Shown here piece after piece: positions 1 to 5,150 of a stretch of 6,127 bases of DNA. The DNA comes from Acetobacteraceae bacterium (GTDB lineage Bacteria > Pseudomonadota > Alphaproteobacteria > Acetobacterales > Acetobacteraceae): contig CANJXD010000362.1 of assembly GCA_947478535.1 (NCBI GenBank), positions 1-6,127 of the forward strand, written 5' to 3'. The notes beneath the pieces were generated by a model, which was given only the letters and a program-made list of their open reading frames with translations, searched no databases and had not been told where the DNA came from. Positions within the stretch are counted from its first letter, which is position 1. Each line of letters begins with the position of its first letter. Both the position numbers and the translations under genes were made by a program.

Positions 1-110
1 GCCGTCGGCTCGCCAAGGATTGGGAAAACCTGAGCCGCAACGCACTCGCCTTCCTGCGGATGGCATCGATCAGGCTCATGGTCAGGAAACTATGCAATCC
101 AAAGGGATGA
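1..110 (+). CDS. IS5-family transposase, C-terminal end (cut by window edge)
   Basis: Reading from base 3, the frame gives about 35 residues up to a TGA at 108-110. They include RRLAKDWENLSRNALAFLRM followed by ASIRLMVRKLCNP. This is the usual C-terminal tail of IS5-family DDE transposases (IS427/IS1031-like groups), which typically read RRLAKDxExLxRxALAF followed by IRLMLRKL. The catalytic domain lies left of the window, so completeness cannot be judged. The stop is followed by only 14 nt before the probable IS end. Family assignment rests on remembered motif similarity; the subgroup is uncertain. Confidence 0.8.
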   Translation, partial: RRLAKDWENLSRNALAFLRMASIRLMVRKLCNPKG

Positions 111-124
111 TCGGAGACAGACTC
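111..124 (+). repeat. Probable right terminal inverted repeat of the IS5-family element
   Basis: These 14 nt lie between the transposase stop codon and the stop codon of the neighbouring ABC gene. Their position and the GAGTCTGT-like outer sequence (read inward from 124) suggest the IS terminus. The matching left repeat is not in the window. Confidence 0.5.
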
Positions 125-1777
125 TTAGGGGTCGCGATTCATCGGCAAAGCTAACTGGTGGGCCCACAACCCCGCATACCTTCCCCCACTCCGCATCAAC
201 TCCTCATGTGTCCCATCCTCCACCACTCGCCCCCGCTCCACCGTGATAATCCGGTCCGCCCCCCGCACTGCCGCCAGCCGGTGCGCGATGATGATCACCG
301 TCCGCCCCCGCGCGATGCCGCGCATGTTCTCCTGCACCACCCGCTCGCTCTCGTAGTCCAGCGCGCTGGTCGCCTCATCCAGGATCAGCACCTTCGGCTC
401 CGCCATCAGCGCCCGCGCGATCGCGATGCGTTGGCGCTGGCCGCCTGACAGCGTCGCGCCGCGCTCGCCGATTTCCGTGTCGTAGCCGAAGGGCAGTTCC
501 AGGATGAACTCATGCGCGCCCGCCAGTCGCGCCGCGCGCACCACCGCTTCCATCGGCGCGCCCGGCACGGCCAGGGCGATGTTGTCACGCACGGACCGGT
601 TCAGCAGCACGTTTTCCTGCAACACCACGCCGATCTGTCGCCGCAGCCAGGCCGGGTCCACCAGCGCCAGATCCACCCCATCCACCATCACCCGCCCGGC
701 TTCCGGCACAGAGAGGCGCTGGATCAGCTTGGTCAGCGTGCTCTTCCCCGAACCGGAGGGGCCGACGACGCCCACCACCTGCCCGGCGGGGATGTCGAGT
801 TCCACCCCCTCCAGCACCCGCGGCCCGTCCATGCGGTAGCGGAAGCTCACGCGTTCCAGCCGGATATGGCCGCGCACCGGCGGCGGCTGTACCCGCCCCG
901 CGCCGCCGGAGGGCTCCGGCAGCGTGTTCAGGATATCGCCCAGCCGCTCGATCGAGACGCGGAACTGCTGGAAATCCTGCCAGAGCTGCGCCAGCCGGAT
1001 CACCGGCGCCGCGACGCGCCCAGCCAGCATATTGAAGGCGATCAGCTCGCCCACCGTCATGCCGCCCTCCATCACCGCCCGCGCGCCGGAATACAGCACC
1101 GCCGCCAGGCCGATCTTGTTCACGCCCTGCACCGCCAGGCTCGCCCAGCTTCCCAGGTTTTGCGCGCGGAAGGTGGCGCCGACATAGGCGGCCAGCAGCT
1201 CCTCCCACCGGTTCTGCATCCGCGGCTCGACCGCCATGGATTTCAGCGTCTCGACGGCGGAAATGCTCTCGACCAGGAAGGACTGGCTCTCCGCCCCGCG
1301 GTTGAACCGCTCCTCCACCCGCCGCCGCAGCACCGGCGTCACCAGGATGGAGATCAGCGCGTAGAGCGGGATGGTCAGCGCGACCAGCGCCGTCAGCAGC
1401 GGGCTGTAGACGTCCATGATGGCGAAGAAGGCGAGGCCGAAGACGACATCGAGCACGACGGTGAGCGCGGAGCCCGTGAGGAAGCTGCGCGTATTCTCCA
1501 GCACCCGCGCCCGGGCCACCGTGTCACCGACGCGCCGCGCCTGGAAATAGGCCAGCGGCAGGGACAGCGTGTGGCTGAACAGCCGGCTGCCGAGTTCCAC
1601 ATCCACGCGGCTGGTGGTGTGGGAGAAGGTGTAGGTGCGCAGCCCCTCCAGCAGCGCCACGTCATCCACCGGCTGGCCGAGGATGCCGGCGACGATGGCC
1701 AGGCACGCGAAGCCGCTATCCGGCGCGGGCGCCGCCTGGGCACCCGGCACAGCAGCGGCGGGCGCGCTATCGGGCAT
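125..1777 (-). CDS. Type I secretion ABC transporter (HlyB/RtxB-like), internally deleted
   Basis: The 550-residue protein is an inner-membrane permease/ATPase of the type that exports RTX-like proteins with an HlyD-type adaptor and TolC. The nucleotide-binding domain (about 303-550) has everything needed for ATP hydrolysis: Walker A GPSGSGKST at 339-347, Q-loop Q387, signature LSGGQ at 443-447, Walker B VLILDE at 463-468, D-loop SALD at 471-474 and H-loop H499. The membrane part shows HlyB landmarks such as HTTSRVDVELGSRLF (53-67), YFQARRVGDTVAR (77-89) and AFNMLAGRVAAPVIRLAQ (247-264), with four likely helices near 104-122, 127-147, 213-232 and 239-261. Full-length relatives have about 700-720 residues, a C39-like N-terminal domain and six helices. 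Here residues 20-43 look like the start of that domain (DSGFACLAIVAGILGQPVDD), and GLRTYTFSHTTSR (45-57), normally at the end of TM2, follows at once. About 170 residues, with most of the C39-like domain, TM1 and TM2, are missing although the frame stays open. Only a weak AGG precedes the ATG. Export function is doubtful. No HlyD, TolC or substrate gene is present. Confidence 0.85.
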   Translation of the reverse strand: MPDSAPAAAVPGAQAAPAPDSGFACLAIVAGILGQPVDDVALLEGLRTYTFSHTTSRVDVELGSRLFSHTLSLPLAYFQARRVGDTVARARVLENTRSFLTGSALTVVLDVVFGLAFFAIMDVYSPLLTALVALTIPLYALISILVTPVLRRRVEERFNRGAESQSFLVESISAVETLKSMAVEPRMQNRWEELLAAYVGATFRAQNLGSWASLAVQGVNKIGLAAVLYSGARAVMEGGMTVGELIAFNMLAGRVAAPVIRLAQLWQDFQQFRVSIERLGDILNTLPEPSGGAGRVQPPPVRGHIRLERVSFRYRMDGPRVLEGVELDIPAGQVVGVVGPSGSGKSTLTKLIQRLSVPEAGRVMVDGVDLALVDPAWLRRQIGVVLQENVLLNRSVRDNIALAVPGAPMEAVVRAARLAGAHEFILELPFGYDTEIGERGATLSGGQRQRIAIARALMAEPKVLILDEATSALDYESERVVQENMRGIARGRTVIIIAHRLAAVRGADRIITVERGRVVEDGTHEELMRSGGRYAGLWAHQLALPMNRDP

Positions 1778-1796
1778 GCGGGCCTGCCGGGCGCGC

Positions 1797-2084
1797 CTAG
1801 GCCGCGGAGAAGCCGCGCAGCGCGGTCAGGATTGAATTGTAGTCCTGCATGTCGAGGTCGGACACCGCCTCCACCGACAGGGCGGTGAGCAGCGCCACCA
1901 TGGTGAGCTCCATCGTCCGCCGCCACCGGAACGCCCGGGCAAGCGCCTTCACCAACGTGGTGCCCGAAGCCGAGGACCCCCCGCTCCCGGTTCCGCCCGG
2001 CGTCAGCACCAGCTTCCGCCCATCCCGCGGCTTACGCACTGCCAGCGGCACCCGCGCGGTCAGCATCTGCGCCGCGCCGGTCAC
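1797..2084 (-). CDS. Small chimeric ORF: recombinase-like front, phage tail-chaperone-like back
   Basis: The 95-residue ORF runs from a GTG at 2084, whose GTGA overlaps the TGA of the preceding minus-strand frame, to a TAG 19 nt before the ABC transporter start. An internal ATG at 2066 would give 89 residues. Residues 8-56 (LTARVPLAVRKPRDGRKLVL, a Gly/Ser-rich linker, then LVKALARAFRWRR) resemble the extreme C-terminal part of serine recombinases from alphaproteobacterial phages and islands. Residues 57-95 (TMELTMVALLTALSVEAVSD, then LDMQDYNSILTALRGF) instead resemble the C-terminal end of Mu gp41-type phage tail assembly chaperones, where a short helix precedes a vDxLdxxDyxxl...GF pattern. 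Both matches are from memory and weak. If both hold, this is a junction of two gene remnants that happens to be in frame. It could equally be one unrecognised protein. No membrane segment or signal peptide is seen. Confidence 0.4.
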   Translation of the reverse strand: MTGAAQMLTARVPLAVRKPRDGRKLVLTPGGTGSGGSSASGTTLVKALARAFRWRRTMELTMVALLTALSVEAVSDLDMQDYNSILTALRGFSAA

Positions 2085-2205
2085 GCTGCGGCCCTCGCTG
2101 CTTCGGCGGGTGGCGTCGCCAGGTCCCGCGCCAAGCCGGCCAGCCCCTCCAGCTGCAGCCGCACGTTGGCGCCGCCAATGCCTGTGGCCGAGGCGGCGTT
2201 GCGCA
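2081..2205 (-). pseudogene. C-terminal remnant of an unrecognised minus-strand ORF
   Basis: The last 40 or so residues of a minus-strand frame ending in TGA at 2081-2083 read RNAASATGIGGANVRLQLEG followed by an Ala-rich helix-like tail. The stop overlaps the GTG of the next small ORF as GTGA, the arrangement of translationally coupled genes. Further upstream the same frame stays open to about 2575, but there it is antisense to an IS256-family transposase and is not believable. I therefore regard the gene as cut by that element near 2190-2205. The boundary is uncertain because out-of-frame transposase homology may extend into it. I do not recognise the family; a phage gene is possible given the neighbour. 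Confidence 0.25.
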
Positions 2206-2596
2206 GCCCTTCCTGCAGCCCGATCAGGCAAGTGCCCGCCAGACCTGGCGCCACGTCGCCGATCAACTGCGGCCGCGATGGCCCAAGCTCGGGACGCTGA
2301 TGGATAACAGTGAGGACGACGTGATCGCCTACCAAGCGTTTCCAAGCCCGCACCGCACAAAGCTGCACAGAACAAACCCGCTGGAGAGGCTGAACAAGGA
2401 GATCAAACGCCGCGCCGATGTCGTGGGCATCTTTCCAACCGAGGCGTCGATCATTCGTCTCATCGGTGCCGTGCTGCTCGAAGCCCATGAGGAATGGCAA
2501 CTGCAACAGCGCTGCATGGTCACCGAGGCCGTGGCAGAGTTGCTCAGCCCACCACAGGCCAACGAAAGATTCCAAATCCCACCCACGGCCGCCTGA
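2192..2596 (+). pseudogene. IS256-family (mutator type) transposase, 5'-truncated and frameshifted
   Basis: The plus-strand frame ending in TGA at 2594-2596 carries a clear IS256-family C-terminal region. It contains FLQPDQASARQTWRHVADQL, RPRWPKLGTLMDNSEDDVIA, FPSPHRTKLHRTNPLERLNK, EIKRRADVVGIFPTEASIIR and LIGAVLLEAHEEWQLQQR. The NPLERLNKEIKRR block holds the region of the last catalytic acidic residue. The two upstream Asp residues of the DDE triad and roughly 260 N-terminal residues are absent, since full transposases have about 400. Near 2204 the sequence suggests a one-base loss: upstream in the other frame it reads VAEAALR, and with one extra base this would continue as QPFLQPDQ, as family members do. 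The remnant cannot encode an active transposase. The ATG at 2300 is internal and is not a natural start. Confidence 0.88.
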
Positions 2597-2650
2597 CCCT
2601 TGGCCACCTCAAATCCAACAGCAATTTCCACCACGTTGACGGAATTGACC
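2192..2650 (+). mobile_element. Remnant of an IS256-family insertion sequence (3' part)
   Basis: This is the transposase remnant plus 54 nt of downstream sequence ending in TTCCACCACGTTGACGGAAT followed by TGACC at 2646-2650. Elements of this group often end in a CACCACGTTGA...TTGACC-like string, so the right terminus is placed at about 2650. The left end is missing, and no matching inverted repeat or target duplication is found in the window. This indicates a deletion or rearrangement after insertion. Confidence 0.6.
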
Positions 2651-2769
2651 TGAGGCCGATTCTGCCGTTGTTCATGCTGATCAAGGCCTGGGCCAGCCGC
2701 CCCGGGGTCATCTATGCGCCGCGCATGGATAAACTGACGCAGGCCATGGGCGCGCGGCAGGCCGGTTGA
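2651..2769 (+). pseudogene. Orphan C-terminal coding fragment, unknown family
   Basis: Immediately right of the presumed IS256 end, the frame from 2650 to the TGA at 2767-2769 reads as protein-like sequence: LRPILPLFMLIKAWASRPGV, then IYAPRMDKLTQAMGARQAG. Its composition and the natural stop 7 nt before the stop of the convergent monooxygenase gene suggest the end of a real plus-strand gene. The front of that gene would have been removed by the IS256 insertion or the deletion linked to it. I do not recognise the family. It may also be a chance open frame, since it is only about 39 codons. Confidence 0.35.
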
Positions 2770-2776
2770 ACCTGCC
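2756..2776. terminator. Weak inverted repeat between convergent stops
   Basis: GGCAGG at 2756-2761 pairs with CCTGCC at 2771-2776, giving a 6-bp GC-rich stem with a 9-nt loop directly after the monooxygenase stop codon (2777-2779). It also spans the stop of the orphan plus-strand fragment. Its position between convergent ends fits a bidirectional terminator, but no T-run follows on either strand. Such a stem can arise by chance in GC-rich DNA. Confidence 0.25.
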
Positions 2777-4105
2777 TCAAACCGAACGATGCGGATCGGG
2801 CCGGCGCGGCAGGCCGAGGTGGTCGCGCAGGGTGACGCCCTCGTAGCCCAGCCGGTAGCGGCCGCGACGCTGCATTTCCGGCACGACGTGATCGACGAAA
2901 TCCCGCAGCCCATGCGGCAGGGCTGCCGGAAGAATGTTGAAGCCATCGGCCGCGCCCTGGTCGATCCAACTTTCCATCAGATCCACGACCTGTTCCGGCG
3001 TACCGACGATGGCATTGTGGCCACGGCTGGCCGCGACCCTTTCGTAGAGCTGCCGGATGGTCAGGTTCTCGCGGTGGGCCATGGCATAGAGCAGGTCGCT
3101 GCGCACGCGGGGCGCCTCATGCGCCAGCACGGGCACCGGCCCATCGATGTCATGGCCGGTGAAATCGCCGATCATGTTGTAGAGCATCATCAGCCCAACC
3201 GCAGGATCGAGCAGATCCTGCAGGTCGCGCAGCTTGCGCTGCGCTTCCGCCTCGGTCGCACCGGTGATCACCGACAACCCGGGCATGATCAGCAGTTGGT
3301 CGGGGTTGCGGCCGTATTTCGGCATGCGCTCCTTGATCGAGCGGTAGAAGGCTTGGCCATCGACCAGGTTCACGGCGGCAGCATAGACGACATCGGCATG
3401 CTTGGCCGCAATCTCCCGCCCCCGGTCGGTCGCGCCTGCCTGGGCGATGACGGGATGTCCCTGCGGGCAGCGCGGCAGGTTCAGCGCCCCCCGCACCGAA
3501 AAATGCCGGCCCTGATGGATCAGCGGATGCATCCGCGAGGGTTCGAAAAACCGCCCACTGACCTTGTCGATCGGGAAGGCATCATCGCCCCAGGAATCCC
3601 AGAGGCCGGCGACAACATCGACGAACTCGGCCGCGCGTTCATACCTGGCAGATTTCTCCAGCGGCACGTCACGATTGAAGTTCAGGGCCTCCGCCTCCGA
3701 CCAGGAGGTCACGAGATTCCAACCCGCGCGGCCTTTGCTGAGATGATCGAGCGAGGCGAACTTCCGGGCGACGTGGTAGGGCTCATTATAGGTGGTGGAG
3801 GCCGTGGCAACGAGGCCGATGCGGCGTGTGACCATGGCGAGCGCGCTGAGCAGGGTGAGTGGTTCGAAATTCACGATGTCATGCGACACCATGTGCCGCG
3901 CCGAATGATCCAGAGCGCGCACGCCGATCCCATCGGCGAGGAAGGCCATGTCGAACAGGCCCTTCTCGGCCAATTGCGCGACCTCCACGTAATTGTCGAA
4001 ATCCATTTCCGCCAGGGGCGCCGACTCCGCATGCCGCCAGGCGGCGATGTGATAGGGATTTCGCATCGAAACGCCGAGATGGATCTGCCTTGCATGCTCG
4101 GTCAT
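2777..4105 (-). CDS. FMN-dependent monooxygenase, NtaA/SnaA/DszA (nitrilotriacetate monooxygenase) family
   Basis: The 442-residue protein is a cytoplasmic flavin monooxygenase of the bacterial luciferase-like superfamily. These enzymes use FMNH2 from a separate reductase plus O2 to cleave C-N or C-S bonds or hydroxylate substrates. The length matches the family (about 430-460). Recognisable blocks are the N-terminal strand and substrate loop (QIHLGVSMRNPYHIAAWRH, 7-25), FDMAFLADG (51-59), the STTYNEPYHVARKFASLDHL region (103-122) followed by GRAGWNLVTSW (125-135), the GRHFSVRGALNLPRCPQGHP block (199-218) with IAQAGAT (220-226), and GAADGFNIL (384-392). The ATG at 4105 is chosen because the family's first strand starts within 10 residues and an AGGA lies 11 nt upstream inside the preceding gene. 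It is the last gene of the apparent operon, 7 nt after the creatininase homologue. Substrates differ widely in this family (nitrilotriacetate, EDTA, pristinamycin, dibenzothiophene sulfone), so none is assigned. No flavin reductase gene is visible. Confidence 0.93.
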   Translation of the reverse strand: MTEHARQIHLGVSMRNPYHIAAWRHAESAPLAEMDFDNYVEVAQLAEKGLFDMAFLADGIGVRALDHSARHMVSHDIVNFEPLTLLSALAMVTRRIGLVATASTTYNEPYHVARKFASLDHLSKGRAGWNLVTSWSEAEALNFNRDVPLEKSARYERAAEFVDVVAGLWDSWGDDAFPIDKVSGRFFEPSRMHPLIHQGRHFSVRGALNLPRCPQGHPVIAQAGATDRGREIAAKHADVVYAAAVNLVDGQAFYRSIKERMPKYGRNPDQLLIMPGLSVITGATEAEAQRKLRDLQDLLDPAVGLMMLYNMIGDFTGHDIDGPVPVLAHEAPRVRSDLLYAMAHRENLTIRQLYERVAASRGHNAIVGTPEQVVDLMESWIDQGAADGFNILPAALPHGLRDFVDHVVPEMQRRGRYRLGYEGVTLRDHLGLPRRPDPHRSV

Positions 4106-4112
4106 GACGTCT

Positions 4113-4907
4113 TCAGTCCTTTGCCACCATCACGTCGGCCGTCTTGAGATGCTCGACCAGTTTGCTGGCTTCATCGACGATGTAGTCCACAAATATCTTT
4201 CCTGCCGCGGCCGTGGAGATCGAGGTATCGCCATTCACCGTGCCATCGGTGTGGTCCGTGATATGCATGGGCACGAAGACTTCCAACTCACCCATCCGCA
4301 CTGATCCGAGCCCCTGTGTCGGCAGTCCGAGCAGCGTCTTGCCACCATGCACTGGATCGGCCAGTTCCGGCCGGCGTAGCTCCGGATAGAGATGGGCATA
4401 GACCGAGCCAATCGGATCGACGCCATGGCCGACAGACATCTTCCAATTCGCACCATGCGCCTGTTCACGTACCCGAGGCGGGACCACCATCCAGATATCG
4501 ATGAATGGCACCAGAACACCCCTTCTTCGGCGAATGTCACGGATGACGCGATCGATCAGCGCATGGTTTCCGGTATGGCCGTTGAACACCAGGATGCGGT
4601 TCAGCCCATGGTCGAGGAAGGCTGCGATCATGTCGTGCATGACGCCGCAGAACGTCTCCGGCGAGACCTGGATGCCGCCTGGCACGGCGCGGAAGGAATC
4701 CGACCAACCGAAGGGAAAGGTGGGCGCGACAAGGCAGCCGGTCCGCTCCGCGACACGTGCCGCCAGATCGCGTGCCAGGGCGAAGTCACCCATCGGATTG
4801 ACTGGCCCCTGAACCTCTTGGCTGCCCAAAGGCAGCAAGATCACCGGGTCCTCCGCCATGCGTTCGCGGAACTCGACCGAAGTCATCTGCTCGATGAGAT
4901 ATTTCAT
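4113..4907 (-). CDS. Creatininase-family amidohydrolase with a variant metal site
   Basis: The 264-residue protein has the length and fold landmarks of the creatininase / creatinine amidohydrolase family, which are cytoplasmic metal enzymes that usually open cyclic amides or act on formamido groups. Landmarks are VILLPLGSQEVQGPVNPMGD (22-41), a Pro/Gly-rich strand with APTFPFGWSDSF (61-72), PGGIQVSPETF (76-86), VFNGHTGNHALI (107-118), GHGVDPIGSVYAHLYPEL in the middle and GDTSISTAAAGK near the end. Compared with the typical EqHGpHLPxxtD metal motif, Glu31 and Asp41 are kept, but the usual His after Glu is Gln33 and the following PHLP is PVNP. His111 in NGHTGN is kept. Some family branches have EEQG at this place, so the Gln may be a subfamily trait. 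The ATG at 4907 is used; the open frame extends upstream to 5240, but that part overlaps other genes. The start is 2 nt after the small ORF's stop, and the monooxygenase follows 7 nt after its end. This supports co-translation and a shared catabolic step. The substrate is unknown. Confidence 0.88.
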   Translation of the reverse strand: MKYLIEQMTSVEFRERMAEDPVILLPLGSQEVQGPVNPMGDFALARDLAARVAERTGCLVAPTFPFGWSDSFRAVPGGIQVSPETFCGVMHDMIAAFLDHGLNRILVFNGHTGNHALIDRVIRDIRRRRGVLVPFIDIWMVVPPRVREQAHGANWKMSVGHGVDPIGSVYAHLYPELRRPELADPVHGGKTLLGLPTQGLGSVRMGELEVFVPMHITDHTDGTVNGDTSISTAAAGKIFVDYIVDEASKLVEHLKTADVMVAKD

Positions 4908-4909
4908 AG

Positions 4910-5074
4910 TCAGGCGACCTCGGTCGGCGTCAGGGTTTTCGGGGCGCAGCGGGCGATGGCGGACCGGCTCGGCCCGATTTCCGGCGCGAGACAGTGCAAC
5001 GCCAGGGCTGGCGTGGCAAAGCCCATGAGAACCTGCGCGGCGGCGCAGACGCGCCGGTCGGGAACGATCCACAT
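4910..5074 (-). CDS. Unrecognised 54-residue protein in the operon
   Basis: This short ORF reads MWIVPDRRVCAAAQVLMGFA, then TPALALHCLAPEIGPSRSAI and ARCAPKTLTPTEVA. Support comes from an AGGAGAAG ribosome binding site (5083-5090) placed 8 nt before the ATG, a stop only 2 nt before the creatininase-family ATG, and the fact that it fills the otherwise empty gap between two genes. It has three Cys (10, 28, 43) and a mildly hydrophobic stretch at 10-30 that is too weak to call a membrane helix or signal peptide with confidence. I do not recognise a family. It could be a small partner protein, a coupling leader that brings ribosomes to the creatininase gene, or the remnant of a longer gene. Its frame is also open further upstream into the end of the solute-binding gene, as is common in GC-rich DNA. 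Confidence 0.5.
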   Translation of the reverse strand: MWIVPDRRVCAAAQVLMGFATPALALHCLAPEIGPSRSAIARCAPKTLTPTEVA

Positions 5075-5082
5075 GCCGGCTT

Positions 5083-5090
5083 CTTCTCCT
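5083..5090 (-). promoter_or_regulatory. Strong ribosome binding site for the 54-residue ORF
   Basis: The minus-strand sequence AGGAGAAG lies 8 nt before the ATG at 5074. It is the best Shine-Dalgarno match between the solute-binding gene and the creatininase homologue. The creatininase start itself has only a distant GAGG, so the small ORF may supply its ribosomes by coupling. Confidence 0.55.
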
Positions 5091-5109
5091 GATAGGGTTC
5101 GAGCCTGGC

Positions 5110-5150
5110 GCGCCGGCAGCGCGGCCGCGACGCGGGTGGTCAGCCGGCGC
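5110..5150. repeat. Inverted repeat across the end of the solute-binding gene
   Basis: GCGCCGGC at 5110-5117 is the exact complement of GCCGGCGC at 5143-5150, with a 25-nt loop. The pair spans the stop codon (5140-5142) of the solute-binding protein gene. In the transcript it would form an 8-bp all-GC stem just before the ribosome binding site of the 54-residue ORF. Such intercistronic hairpins often protect the message of a highly expressed binding-protein gene or reduce read-through. With GC-only arms a chance origin is possible, and no T-run follows. Confidence 0.3.

Larger units (their letters stand above)
1..124 (+). mobile_element. Right end of an IS5-family insertion sequence
   Basis: The segment holds the transposase C-terminus and then the 14-nt string TCGGAGACAGACTC at 111-124. 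Its complement, GAGTCTGTCTCCGA, has the look of an IS5-family terminal inverted repeat. The next three bases, TTA at 125-127, fit a TNA target duplication as made by IS1031-type elements. The left end and second target copy are outside the window, so the exact boundary is inferred. Confidence 0.6.

Noticed and set aside
512..1888. Plus-strand open frame of 458 codons antisense to the ABC transporter
   Set aside because: It is rich in His, Arg, Gln and Pro with no recognisable motif, and it mirrors codon positions of a clear HlyB-like gene. It is a typical GC-rich antisense shadow.
2085..2375. N-terminal extension of the chimeric ORF up to 2375
   Set aside because: This part is Arg/Gly/Ala-rich and antisense to the IS256 transposase remnant. 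The GTG at 2084 in a GTGA overlap is a better start.
2206..2575. Minus-strand frame antisense to the IS256-family transposase (upstream part of the frame ending at 2081)
   Set aside because: The plus strand carries an unmistakable transposase sequence here, so the minus-strand reading is a shadow.
2300..2596. Independent 98-residue gene starting at the ATG at 2300
   Set aside because: Transposase homology continues in frame upstream of this ATG, so it is an internal Met of a truncated gene.
2789..4147. Plus-strand open frame of 452 codons antisense to the monooxygenase
   Set aside because: The opposite strand encodes a full-length NtaA-like enzyme with all family blocks. This frame has no family features or ribosome binding site.
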